A stretch of DNA of 64,000 nucleotides from Novosphingobium sp. MD-1 (GTDB lineage: Bacteria > Pseudomonadota > Alphaproteobacteria > Sphingomonadales > Sphingomonadaceae), in the NCBI RefSeq assembly GCF_001014975.1, contig NZ_BBXA01000033.1, forward strand, positions 186,001-250,000, in the 5' to 3' direction. Under the pieces are notes generated by a model. The model was not told the DNA's origin. It saw only the letters and a list, made by a program, of their open reading frames with translations, and searched no databases. Shown piece by piece: positions 28,134-36,754 of the stretch (positions are counted from its first letter, which is position 1; each line of letters starts with the position of its first letter). The position numbers and the translations under genes were made by a program.

Positions 28134-28883
28134 CTACTGCCAATCTTCGAATTTATATTCGACATCATCCAGAATTTTAGCGGGATTCAGGACGAAGGTG
28201 AAATTGCCGTACCAGGCACGCGAGACATTGTTCGTGGGAATACGATCGATCCGCGAGGTTCCGGGATAACCCATTCGCGCCCATCCGCGCCCCTTCCAGC
28301 AGAAGTCCATCTTGAAATCCGCGGTTTGCGCATGGACGATCTGACGCCGCGCAGGAACATCGGGGTCCGGCGAAGCGATGTGGCGCATCATAATCCAGCT
28401 ATTGAGCGCCCGCAGATCTTCCAGAGACGCCTTCTGGTCTATCACCACCGCAACCTCCATCATGGTGCGGCCGTATTTCTCCAGCTTGCCGTAGACCTCG
28501 TTGGCATGGATCGCGATATGGTCGTCATCGCACAGCAGCTTCGGCATGCCGAAGATTTCGCGCCCGACGAGCGTGGCAGTGTCGGTCGAAGTCCAGATAT
28601 AGGGGATATGCATCCCCTTCTTCCCCTGGAACTCGACCTCGTGGCAGATCAGCGCCTCGTGGTAGTGGAGGCTGTGCGGCGGCTGCGCGCCGTCCATGAT
28701 GATCGCGATGACGCGGTTGTGATCGGCGGGCCTGAGTGGCTCGGGCGTCATGAACTCGATCTCCTCTCGCGGGATTTCAAGCTCGACCATGATCGCGTGG
28801 TATTTTTCCATGAAATAGGGGCCGGGCGCGTAAGGCGGAGACCAGGTAGGGATGACCTGCCCGTGCCGTACTTTCCCAGTCAT
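28134..28883 (-). CDS. Acetoacetate decarboxylase family protein
   Basis: 249 residues. HYHEALICHEVEFQGKKGMHIPYIWTSTD and GREIFGMPKLL match the acetoacetate-decarboxylase fold; Lys in MPK is in the position of the Schiff-base lysine. Close homologues act on beta-keto acids or related carbonyl compounds, but the family also has aldolase-dehydratases, so the reaction is open. ATG 28883 follows GGGAG. It lies 25 nt beyond the TonB-receptor terminator hairpin, so it depends on readthrough or its own promoter. Confidence 0.85.
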   Translation of the reverse strand: MTGKVRHGQVIPTWSPPYAPGPYFMEKYHAIMVELEIPREEIEFMTPEPLRPADHNRVIAIIMDGAQPPHSLHYHEALICHEVEFQGKKGMHIPYIWTSTDTATLVGREIFGMPKLLCDDDHIAIHANEVYGKLEKYGRTMMEVAVVIDQKASLEDLRALNSWIMMRHIASPDPDVPARRQIVHAQTADFKMDFCWKGRGWARMGYPGTSRIDRIPTNNVSRAWYGNFTFVLNPAKILDDVEYKFEDWQ

Positions 28884-28907
28884 CGCTATCTCCCGGAGCA
28901 GAACAGA

Positions 28908-28945
28908 CCAAAAAGAACGGCCCCTGCCAAACCAGGCAGGGGCCG
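28908..28945 (-). terminator. Intrinsic terminator of the TonB-receptor gene
   Basis: A perfect 11-bp stem, CGGCCCCTGCC (28918-28928) / GGCAGGGGCCG (28935-28945), with a 6-nt loop. On the minus strand it is followed by TTCTTTTT, the T-tract of a Rho-independent terminator. It starts 11 nt beyond the receptor stop. Confidence 0.9.
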
Positions 28946-28955
28946 CAGTGAAAGA

Positions 28956-31445
28956 TCAGAAGCGAGCCTTGATTTCCAGACCAAAGGTCCTGAGCTCGGC
29001 GCGGTAGTAGGCATTGGCCGTACCGGTAATGATCGGCGCGATCTCGTTCACATATTTCTTGTTGAAGATGTTCTTCGCCCACACCGTGATGTCGAACCGG
29101 TCGGTGGCGATACCGAGGCGACCGTTCACGACGTTGTAGGGCTTGCGCGCGAAGTCCGGATCGTTGGCGGTGTTGTACTCGGTCCGGCCCGCGCGGTTGA
29201 AGTCAACGCGGCTGACCAGCGTTTTCGTATCGGAGATCGGCGCGTTGATCGAGGCGCCGAGAGTGAGCGTGTCCTTCGGCACGTACGGCGGCTTGTTGCC
29301 GATGACGGCGGGGTTAGCCGCAAGCGCACGGATCTCGGCGTCAATCAGGCCATAGGATCCGAACAAGGTCAGCCAATCCGTCGCCTTGATGCTCGCATCG
29401 ACCTCAAGGCCCTTGACCCGCGTCTTGTCGATCGACTCGATCGATTCCACGAAGGCGATGGGGTCGAAGAGATACTGCTGCGCGTTCCGCACGTCGGTCC
29501 AGAACAGCGCCGCGTTCAGAGTCAGGCGGCGGTTCATCAGTTCGCTGCGGAAGCCCACCTCGTAGGTTGTGGCGACTTCCTTGTTGAACGAATCCTGCGT
29601 GATGATCGCCGCTTCGGCGCGGGCACGCGCGGCCGCGGGCGTCAACGTCGGGTCCTGGCTGCGATACAGCGTCACGCGGCTCAACACGGCGGTCTCACGG
29701 GTGCCGATGGGGTTGAAGCCGCCCGATTTGAAGCTCTTGCCCCAGCTTGCGTATACCGATGCCGTCGGCAGTACCTTGTAGGTCAGCGTGACCTTCGGCT
29801 GGAACTGCTTGAAGGTCCGGGAGATGCCGGTAGCGCACTGCGCCGCCGTCTCGCTGAGGATACGCACGCAAGGGTTGTAGCTCGCGCCGCCCAGGAACGG
29901 GTTGGGCTGGTCGGGGCCAATGTCGCCCACGGTACGCTTTTCGATGTCGTAACGGCCTGCCAGGGCAAGCGAAAGCTTGGACGTGAAATTGAATTTCACG
30001 TTGGCGTAAGGCGCGTAGTTCGTCCCGTCGAAGCGACCTGTGAAATAGTTGGTGGTCGCGTACGGCGTGTTAAGACCGAAAATCTGGACCGGGAAGGGAA
30101 TGCCCGCGCCGCCACCCACAAGCGTCCGGACACCCGCGGCGTTATAGCCAACATAGCCGACCAGATCAGCCGCTGACATGCCTGCGGGGATACCGCCATT
30201 CAGCGTGTTGGCGATGGTGTAGTCACGCCGCGCCCAAGTGTATTCGAAACCAGCCTGCCATTCGAGGAAGCTGTTGGGATCGTTCTTCGAGGTGAGGCGG
30301 ATTTCCTGGGTGACCTGGCGGTTGCGAATGATCAGGTTCTGCGTGCGATCGCCAAAGATCGGGGCCCAGCCGTAGTAGTTCGTCAAACCATCCGCCGCAT
30401 CCGTGTAAGGATAGTTCTTGCCGCTCGAATATTGGTTCGTGCTGGAATATCCGGTGATGAGAGACAAATCGGCAAAGTCGAAGGCGTAATTGAGTTTGAG
30501 GCCGATGCTCAGGACATTGCGCTCATAGCGCCCCGGAACGTCCGAGGTGAAGGGCACGTCGAGATTTTCGTTCGCACTGATGTCGGTGACGGGGACGCCG
30601 TGGACGATGGTTCCGTTGGGCGACAGACCCGGCGTGGCCTGAATCTTCGGAGTGTAGGCGACGGCGCCACCGGTGGCATGAGAGAGCACCACGCGGCCAT
30701 CGGCGGTGAACGGACCACCCTCGTCCCAGATCAGGCGAAGACGGCCAACTTCTTCTTTGAAGCGGTGCGGGTGTTCGCCCGTATTCACGTTGGTATAGCT
30801 GCCGTCGGTACCGGTGAAGGCGCCCGACAGACGCGCGCGCAGCTTGCCGGGAATGATCGCGCCGCTGACGCTTGCGTTCGCATTGTAGGAATTGAAATTC
30901 CCGTACGAGAACATCATGTTCCCGGTGAATTCCTCGGTCGGCTTCTTCGTCGTGAGGATGATCGCGCCCGCCGAAGCATTGCGGCCATAGTAGGCGCCCT
31001 GCGGCCCCTTCAGCACTTCGATCTGCTCAAGGTCGAAAAGCGCGGAGTTGAATTCCGCCGGGCTGCCCACCTTCACGTCATCGACGAGAATGGCGACGGC
31101 CGGTTCCGCGTTGCGGATCGAGGCCTGGCCTCGCACGTTGATGAGGAAATCACCGCCATTGACCGATGAGGTGATGTTGACGTTGGGCGTCAGCGCCAGG
31201 AAATCCGTCGGCTTGACGATACCGGCGTTCTCGATCGTCTTGGCGTCGAAGACCGAGATCGACACGGGCGTATCGATCAGCTTGGTGCTGCGCTTCAGAC
31301 CGGTGACGACAATCTCGCCACTATCAGCTGCAGCGGCGTCGGCCGGCGCGACCGTTTCCTGCGCGAAAGCTGGCTGGCAGGCGAGAGAGACGACCATCGC
31401 CGCGATGGAAACCGAACTCGCCCTAACCAATGATCTGTCTGTCAT
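28956..31445 (-). CDS. TonB-dependent outer-membrane receptor
   Basis: 829 residues. A signal peptide of about 28 residues (ending QPAFA) is followed by the plug domain (SGEIVVTGLKRSTKLIDTPVSISVF, then the LVDDVKVGS region) and a 22-strand-type barrel that ends in Phe (LEIKARF), as the BAM signal requires. The TonB box is probably EIVVTG. It would import the substrate of the neighbouring catabolic genes; sphingomonads use such receptors for aromatic and terpenoid compounds. ATG 31445 follows GAGGGG. Confidence 0.93.
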   Translation of the reverse strand: MTDRSLVRASSVSIAAMVVSLACQPAFAQETVAPADAAAADSGEIVVTGLKRSTKLIDTPVSISVFDAKTIENAGIVKPTDFLALTPNVNITSSVNGGDFLINVRGQASIRNAEPAVAILVDDVKVGSPAEFNSALFDLEQIEVLKGPQGAYYGRNASAGAIILTTKKPTEEFTGNMMFSYGNFNSYNANASVSGAIIPGKLRARLSGAFTGTDGSYTNVNTGEHPHRFKEEVGRLRLIWDEGGPFTADGRVVLSHATGGAVAYTPKIQATPGLSPNGTIVHGVPVTDISANENLDVPFTSDVPGRYERNVLSIGLKLNYAFDFADLSLITGYSSTNQYSSGKNYPYTDAADGLTNYYGWAPIFGDRTQNLIIRNRQVTQEIRLTSKNDPNSFLEWQAGFEYTWARRDYTIANTLNGGIPAGMSAADLVGYVGYNAAGVRTLVGGGAGIPFPVQIFGLNTPYATTNYFTGRFDGTNYAPYANVKFNFTSKLSLALAGRYDIEKRTVGDIGPDQPNPFLGGASYNPCVRILSETAAQCATGISRTFKQFQPKVTLTYKVLPTASVYASWGKSFKSGGFNPIGTRETAVLSRVTLYRSQDPTLTPAAARARAEAAIITQDSFNKEVATTYEVGFRSELMNRRLTLNAALFWTDVRNAQQYLFDPIAFVESIESIDKTRVKGLEVDASIKATDWLTLFGSYGLIDAEIRALAANPAVIGNKPPYVPKDTLTLGASINAPISDTKTLVSRVDFNRAGRTEYNTANDPDFARKPYNVVNGRLGIATDRFDITVWAKNIFNKKYVNEIAPIITGTANAYYRAELRTFGLEIKARF

Positions 31446-31544
31446 AAGCCCCTCGTTTTGCTGAAAATGAAAGCCCGAAACCTCCCGAGCAGCGATGACG
31501 TCAGGTTGACTGACTCACTTTTTCATCAAGGCTGCAACTTCAAA

Positions 31545-31556
31545 TTTGTACTCATT
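31545..31556 (-). promoter_or_regulatory. Candidate GntR-type operator before the TonB receptor
   Basis: On the minus strand this reads AATGAGTACAAA, 100 bp before the receptor ATG. The surrounding interval 31446-31726 (281 bp) is AT-rich, with a TGACGTCA palindrome near 31495 and a GTATAC core near 31700. It holds no gene. Confidence 0.55.
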
Positions 31557-31726
31557 TTTTATTGAGTCAATCGCTTTTCCGTTTGAATATTGGATTTGAG
31601 AAAAGCCGAAAATTGAAAATCAATGCATTGTTATTTAACAATAATATAACAAATCTGCATTGCAGACGGCCCTACTGACACCTGGCGAGTCATCAATTTT
31701 AGTATACCATGAAACCGAAGGCCGAC

Positions 31727-32590
31727 TTATCGCGCCCACTTCCGGTCGAATTCCCATATTGCTGGAAAGCCGATGTCTTCACAGAACTCGCTGAAACTCG
31801 AGATGCCAACGCCGGGCGGATCGGCGCGCCCGGTTTCGCGCAGTCCGGTGAGGGCGCGCTCCATCGCATAGGCGGACACAAGGCCCGTCAACGCCGGATA
31901 AATAGCGCAGGCAAAACCCATCTGTTCGAGTTCGGCGGCGGTCACCATCGGGGTGTAGCCACCATTCGACATATTGGCGACAAGCGGCGCATCGAGCGCG
32001 GCGGCGGCACGCTGCATCTCTTCCGCGCTTCTTAACGCCTCGACGAAGATCATGTCAGCGCCGGCGGCCGCATAGGCCTCCGCCCGGCGCAACGCTCCAT
32101 CAAGCCCCTCTTTTTCGCGCGCATCGGTGCGGGCGATGATCATCGTGTCGGCCGATTGCCGCGCGTCGCAGGCGACCCGTATCTTGTCGACCATGTCCTC
32201 GAGAGAAATGACCTGACGGTTGGGGGTATGACCGCATTTCTTCGGAAATATCTGATCCTCGATCTGGATCGCCGCCACCCCTGCATCCTCATAGCCGCGG
32301 ACCGTGTGATGCACGTTGAGCAGGCCGCCGTAGCCGGTATCGGCATCGGCGATGATCGCCAGGCCGGTGGTCTTCACCAGCGTCGCCATGCGCTCGCGCA
32401 TTTCCGCGTAACCGACAATCCCGGCATCGGGGATGCCGTGGCAGGACGCGGTAAGCCAGAAGCCGCTGCCATAGAGCACGTCATAGCCCATTTTCCGGGC
32501 GGTGATGGCTGCGATCATATCGTGCACACCCGGCACGATCAGCAGCTTGTTCTCGGCGAGACGCGCCCGCAGAAGAGCCCCCGCCGACAT
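31727..32590 (-). CDS. Isocitrate lyase / PEP mutase superfamily lyase
   Basis: 287 residues. A TIM-barrel carbon-carbon lyase or mutase: metal-binding Asp in IIADADTGYGG (about residues 82-92) and the catalytic KKCGH loop in IFPKKCGHTPN. The family includes 2-methylisocitrate lyase, 2,3-dimethylmalate lyase, oxaloacetate decarboxylase and phosphonopyruvate hydrolase. KKCGH favours lyase activity on a substituted malate. ATG 32590 overlaps the preceding stop by one base (TGATG); the GTG at 32593 is less likely. Second gene of a two-gene operon. Confidence 0.88.
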   Translation of the reverse strand: MSAGALLRARLAENKLLIVPGVHDMIAAITARKMGYDVLYGSGFWLTASCHGIPDAGIVGYAEMRERMATLVKTTGLAIIADADTGYGGLLNVHHTVRGYEDAGVAAIQIEDQIFPKKCGHTPNRQVISLEDMVDKIRVACDARQSADTMIIARTDAREKEGLDGALRRAEAYAAAGADMIFVEALRSAEEMQRAAAALDAPLVANMSNGGYTPMVTAAELEQMGFACAIYPALTGLVSAYAMERALTGLRETGRADPPGVGISSFSEFCEDIGFPAIWEFDRKWAR

Positions 32591-33384
32591 CACGCCGCAA
32601 CTCCCCGGATAAAGACCGCGATCCTGTCAGCCACTTCCCCGGCGCGAAGGTCCGGCTCGAAATTGCCGCCTCCCCCCAGTTCGTGCGCGACAGCGTCCGG
32701 CCGGATTTCCGCCGCTCGCTGAAAGAAGGGGTAGAGCACGTCGTCGGGCGCACACATGATCTGGAGCGGACAGGCGATGGCGCGGTAAGCGGCGGTGAAA
32801 TCCTGATCCCATACCGCCTGATAAGCAAACGGACGGGACAGATAGGCGCGCAGCATGTCTGCCATCTCGCGGTGAAGCACCAGCGGATCGTCCACTTCCT
32901 CGCCGAAGCTCATGTAGGTCCAGTTGTCGAGGAGATACCGGCCCGTCGGCTCGGGCAGGAAGGCCGGGCCATATTGCTTCGCCGATTCTTCACGCTCCGC
33001 CTCGGTCAGCGGAAGCGGACCGATGAGCGTGACGGACGCAACCAGATCAGGCCGTCGGGCGGCAAGTTCCGCACCGATCGCGGCGCCGGTATGATGGCCG
33101 ACGACGTGCGCCCGGTCGATGCCAAGCGCCGTCATGGCTTCCGCCATCCAGTCCGCGTACATCGGCATGCTTGTCGCCCCGTCAGGATCGAAGCTGCCAC
33201 CAAAGCCCGGCGTATCGAACGCATACATCGGCAGGCCGAGATCGAGCTGATCCAGCACCTTCAGCCACATTTTGTGAGAACTGGCCGTCTGATGAAAGAA
33301 GACGATAGGCACGCCCGCACCGGCGGCCGCGCAGTAGTGCATCTGGCCGGCGGCAACGTCGATGTAGGCTTTTCTAACTTGCAA
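32590..33384 (-). CDS. Alpha/beta-hydrolase-fold protein with GHHTG elbow (paralogue 3)
   Basis: 264 residues. N-terminal RKAYIDVAAGQMHY, oxyanion region FFHQTASSHKMW, elbow VVGHHTGAA, acid turn APDDVLYPFF; the C-terminal segment reads GGGNFEPDLRAG with no His. It shares this pattern with paralogues 1 and 2, so the change is conserved and not a sequencing slip. It starts at TTG 33384 with AGGGGAAAG upstream, and its stop overlaps the lyase gene, so the two are coupled. Confidence 0.85.
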   Translation of the reverse strand: MQVRKAYIDVAAGQMHYCAAAGAGVPIVFFHQTASSHKMWLKVLDQLDLGLPMYAFDTPGFGGSFDPDGATSMPMYADWMAEAMTALGIDRAHVVGHHTGAAIGAELAARRPDLVASVTLIGPLPLTEAEREESAKQYGPAFLPEPTGRYLLDNWTYMSFGEEVDDPLVLHREMADMLRAYLSRPFAYQAVWDQDFTAAYRAIACPLQIMCAPDDVLYPFFQRAAEIRPDAVAHELGGGGNFEPDLRAGEVADRIAVFIRGVAA

Positions 33385-33753
33385 AATCTTTCCCCTGGAA
33401 AGCCCCGATGCGGTACCGCAAACCCCGTGCGCCCCGCCGCTTCAATCCCAATCTTGTACGCAATATTGACGACGTCAATCGCTTTTTGATGCAACACACA
33501 ACGACAAATGCGACATTATTTCGGCATTTTCAGGAGGATCGTCGTAGCCATCGGCTTTCAAGCCATCGCTCAATTGTACACATTGAAGGATCGCAAAGCG
33601 CCAGGCACGCGGAAAAACCCCATGCCCCGCCTCAGCGCGGGATTACACACGGCGACGCGTGAGTCGGTCCGGCTCGCGTCGTGACCGGATTCTTGGCCTC
33701 GCCGGCAACTCGCGTTTTGCTTTCAGGCGGTCCGGGGAGTTTGCCCGCGCCGC
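33385..33753. promoter_or_regulatory. Promoter region of the hydrolase-lyase operon
   Basis: 369 bp without a gene (an open frame at 33408-33662 lacks support). It contains three elements: an exact 15-bp palindrome ATTGACG-A-CGTCAAT at 33465-33479, a weak GntR-like site at 33452-33463, and a strong GntR-like site at 33573-33584. The left part is AT-richer than the coding sequence around it. Confidence 0.5.
33573..33584 (-). promoter_or_regulatory. Candidate GntR-type operator before the hydrolase-lyase operon
   Basis: Minus-strand AATGTGTACAAT, a full match to the consensus, inside the larger palindrome CAATTGTACACATTG (33571-33585). It lies about 190 bp before the TTG at 33384, farther away than the other sites; the weaker site at 33452-33463 is nearer. 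Confidence 0.6.
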
Positions 33754-34911
33754 CTAGAGGGCCGCTTCGTAAAGGCGCCGGGCGTCTTCCCGTGTGATGG
33801 CGCAGGGGTTGTTGACGAGCAGGCGCGTCTGCAGCATCGCATCACTGGCGAGCCGATCGAGATCGTCGCCATGGACCCCCACCGCGCCCAGAGTATCCGG
33901 CAGACCGCAATCGGACGCGATCGCGACCAGCGCCTCGATCAGCCCCTGGGCCTGAGCCTGCCGGCCAAGCGCGGCCAGCTTTGGATCGACCAGCGGCCCC
34001 AGTTCAGCGTAAAGATCCATGGCGGACGCCATGTTATGCCGCAGGACATGGGGCAGCATCAGCGCGTTGGACAGGCCGTGGGGGACATGGAATTGCCCCC
34101 CCAGCGGATAAGCAAGCGCATGCACGCCAGCAACCGGCGCATTGGCAAAAGCCACGCCCGCAAGGTGGCTGCCAAGCAGCATGGCGCGCCGCGCCGCAAC
34201 GTTCGCCCCATCCTTGACGGCAACGCGGATGTTCGCGGCGAGCATCGCCAGCGCCTCGCGCGCCAAGGCATCCGACAGCGGATTCTTCAGCCGGGCCGAA
34301 GTGTAGGCCTCGATCGCGTGAACCATTGCGTCGATGCCGGTGGCGGCGGTGACAGCGGGCGGAAGCCCCAGCGTCAGGTTCGCATCGAGCAACGCCCAGT
34401 CGGCGTAGAGCGCTGGCGCCACGATGCCTTTCTTCTGGGCATCGCCGACGGTGATGATTGAGATCGGGGTCGCTTCCGAACCGGTACCCGCCGTCGTCGG
34501 CACAAGCACCAGCGGCAGGCGTTGCCCCGTTGCGAGCCCAACACCGTAGATTGCGTCTATCGCATCGCCCGAGCCGAGCAAATAGGCGGCAACCTTGGCG
34601 ACATCCATAGGGCTGCCGCCACCGAAGCCAACCACACTCTCTGCTCGCCGCCCCGCTGCCCCCTGCCCGGCCGCGACTGCCGCCAGAACCGTTGCTTCGG
34701 AGGGATCGGCCTCTACGGCATCGAATATCACCACCGCACGCCCCGTCGCTTCCAGCGCGGAAATCGGCGCATCGCACAGACCCAAAGCGCGCATGTTGGC
34801 GTCGGTGACGAACAGGACCGGCCCGTCCGGCAGCATCGCGCCCATATCGAGCGCCGCATCGACCCCCGAGACAAGCCGCGGGCCGTAAGAGAAGCTGAAC
34901 ACCTCGGTCAT
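33754..34911 (-). CDS. Iron-containing alcohol dehydrogenase / maleylacetate-reductase-like
   Basis: 385 residues, group III dehydrogenase. NAD motif GFGGGSPMDVAK (about 97-108), TTAGTGSE (about 138-145), and metal ligands from DANLTLGLP, DAMVHAIEAY and the HALAYPLGGQFHVPHG segment. The group oxidises alcohols or reduces maleylacetate and aldehydes. ATG 34911 overlaps the preceding stop (ATGA). Last gene of the minus-strand leuCD operon; substrate unknown. Confidence 0.9.
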   Translation of the reverse strand: MTEVFSFSYGPRLVSGVDAALDMGAMLPDGPVLFVTDANMRALGLCDAPISALEATGRAVVIFDAVEADPSEATVLAAVAAGQGAAGRRAESVVGFGGGSPMDVAKVAAYLLGSGDAIDAIYGVGLATGQRLPLVLVPTTAGTGSEATPISIITVGDAQKKGIVAPALYADWALLDANLTLGLPPAVTAATGIDAMVHAIEAYTSARLKNPLSDALAREALAMLAANIRVAVKDGANVAARRAMLLGSHLAGVAFANAPVAGVHALAYPLGGQFHVPHGLSNALMLPHVLRHNMASAMDLYAELGPLVDPKLAALGRQAQAQGLIEALVAIASDCGLPDTLGAVGVHGDDLDRLASDAMLQTRLLVNNPCAITREDARRLYEAAL

Positions 34912-36488
34912 GACAGCCCGAGCGCCCCCGGATTGAGCCGACGCTCCGGATCCAGTGCAGTCTTGATCTTTTCCAGCACCTCGTAGCTCGCCGGATCGCG
35001 GTTCTGCTTATAGGGCGCGACCTTGCCGATGCCGAAGGGCGCTGTGCCGACTTCAGCGAACATGGCAAGGATGGCGGTGCGGATCTCCTGCACCAGCGCG
35101 CGCGCCGCAGGGTTGCTGGCAAAGCTCCGCGCCTGCGCAAGCTTGCGCGGCGAAAGGATCTTCTCGTGGAGTTCGTGCGGTGAATCGGGCCAGTAGAACA
35201 GCACCTCGATGATCATCGCCGACGCGCCGACCGGGTTGCTGAGTATCCCGGTCAATATGCCGTGCTCGATCATGCGGGGGCCGTAGGATGCGAGCAGTTC
35301 GAGCAACCGCTTCATCCCCTCCATCCCGTCCGACAGCGCAATGAAACCATGCACCGGAACCCAGCGCTCGCCAGAGGGACCGAGAACCTGGTCCATCGAT
35401 CCGAATGGGGTCGAGCGCATGACCTGCGGGATGCTGTTGGGGATCGGCTTGCCGCCCTGCGCGGTGGCGATCAGCCTTACCTCCTCCGCCGCCGCTTCCG
35501 CCGCCGCCTTCAGCGCGTGCTCGACGACCACGTGCATCGAATAGGCGCTCTCATTCATGAAGCCCTTGCCGCCCGCAACGATCTTTGCAGCATTCTTCAG
35601 GCCCTTGAACAGGCTGCCGCCGGCGCTGACGACATGGCGTAGCGCATCGACGTTCTGCACCAGGCTGTTGCGCTCCATCAACTGGCTCTGCAGCACGGCG
35701 TCGAACGAGAAGCAATCCGCGGTGCAGCCCGCGCGGGCGATCGCATTTTGCGCCTGCCAGACGGACTCGAAATCATCGAAGCCGAACGACAGCGTGATCA
35801 TGTGCTCAGGCCAGCGGATCAGGCGGAAGGTCATTTCCACCTTGATACCGAGCGCGCCACAATCGCCCAGGAACGGCCCGGTAAGATCAGGGCCATGCCA
35901 TCGGAAATAGGGCTTGGAACCGGTCATGGCAGCCTGCCCTGTCCTCACCAGCGAACCATCGGCCAGCACCACCTCCAGCCCGAGCACATGATCGGCGGTC
36001 GTGCCGTACTGGGTGGAACCGTAAAAGATGCTGCCTTGGCTGAGCCCACCACCAACCGTGGCCTTCGCCCCCGACATGGTGCCGAAGGCAGGCAGGCGCA
36101 GACCCTTTTCCCGAAGCGCCTCGTAAAGCTGCTTCCAGGTCACCCCCGGCTGCACCGTCACGAACATGTTGGCCTCGTCGATCGTTATGATCTGGTCGAG
36201 TGCCGAAAGGTCGATCAGCACCGACTGCTCGACCGAGGGAACGTAGCCCTTGGTATAGGACATGCCACCGCCGCGCGGAAAGACGGCGAGCCCGGCGGCA
36301 GCCGCCTCGCGGACTATCGCGACGATCTCTTCCTTGTTGCGGGGGCTTACGATGAAGGCCGCCGACGCGCCATCATAGAAGATGTCGCGCGTCATATAGT
36401 CGCGATCCTCCCCCGCGCGTGCCACGTTCTCCGCACCGCAAATGGCTGCGAACCGATCGTACAGGCCAGCTTCGGCTAACGTCGCCAT
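34908..36488 (-). CDS. FAD-linked oxidase (PCMH-type, GlcD/VAO-like)
   Basis: 526 residues. The PCMH FAD-binding domain (FPRGGGMSYTKGYVPS, then VTVQPGVTWKQLYEAL and GGGLSQGSIFYGSTQYGTTADH) occupies the first half, followed by a C-terminal cap domain with an acid-binding or phenol-binding role in the family. Members oxidise 2-hydroxy acids or p-substituted phenols. ATG 36488 is preferred to the TTG at 36494 because GGAGG lies about 10 nt upstream. It follows the small HTH gene and is coupled to the Fe-dehydrogenase. Confidence 0.88.
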   Translation of the reverse strand: MATLAEAGLYDRFAAICGAENVARAGEDRDYMTRDIFYDGASAAFIVSPRNKEEIVAIVREAAAAGLAVFPRGGGMSYTKGYVPSVEQSVLIDLSALDQIITIDEANMFVTVQPGVTWKQLYEALREKGLRLPAFGTMSGAKATVGGGLSQGSIFYGSTQYGTTADHVLGLEVVLADGSLVRTGQAAMTGSKPYFRWHGPDLTGPFLGDCGALGIKVEMTFRLIRWPEHMITLSFGFDDFESVWQAQNAIARAGCTADCFSFDAVLQSQLMERNSLVQNVDALRHVVSAGGSLFKGLKNAAKIVAGGKGFMNESAYSMHVVVEHALKAAAEAAAEEVRLIATAQGGKPIPNSIPQVMRSTPFGSMDQVLGPSGERWVPVHGFIALSDGMEGMKRLLELLASYGPRMIEHGILTGILSNPVGASAMIIEVLFYWPDSPHELHEKILSPRKLAQARSFASNPAARALVQEIRTAILAMFAEVGTAPFGIGKVAPYKQNRDPASYEVLEKIKTALDPERRLNPGALGLS

Positions 36489-36490
36489 GC

Positions 36491-36754
36491 TCAAATTCCC
36501 TCCGCCTGGCTGTCGCTCAGATAATGCAGCGGATCGGCATCCTGCCCCTGCTGGGCAAGGACGCGCTTTACCAGGCGCAGCGCGACCGAGCGGCGGATGG
36601 GCTCACCCCGGCGCAGCTTCGACCAGGTATTCCAGCTGATCCCGAACTGGTCGCTGAGGCTGGTCGAGGTTTGCGCGATGCAACGGCGCGACATTTCATG
36701 GACGAGATCGATACGGACGACATAGGCCCGCGGCGGGGTCACTTCATTCAGCAT
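36491..36754 (-). CDS. Small helix-turn-helix protein within the leuCD operon
   Basis: 87 residues. The middle (TSLSDQFGISWNTWSKLRRG) looks like a Cro/C1-type HTH, with the recognition helix around WNTWSKLRRGEPI. It starts at ATG 36754 and overlaps the leuD end by 7 nt, so it is co-translated with leuD. A small regulator inside a catabolic operon may give local feedback; this is inference. I cannot exclude a role as a non-DNA-binding subunit. Confidence 0.65.
   Translation of the reverse strand: MLNEVTPPRAYVVRIDLVHEMSRRCIAQTSTSLSDQFGISWNTWSKLRRGEPIRRSVALRLVKRVLAQQGQDADPLHYLSDSQAEGI

Noticed and set aside
28056..30176. 706-codon plus-strand open frame opposite the TonB receptor
   Set aside because: The receptor and ADC-like genes on the other strand have full family motifs; this frame has none.
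33408..33662. 84-codon frame in the hydrolase-lyase promoter region
   Set aside because: No ribosome site, no family signal, and it runs through the candidate operators.
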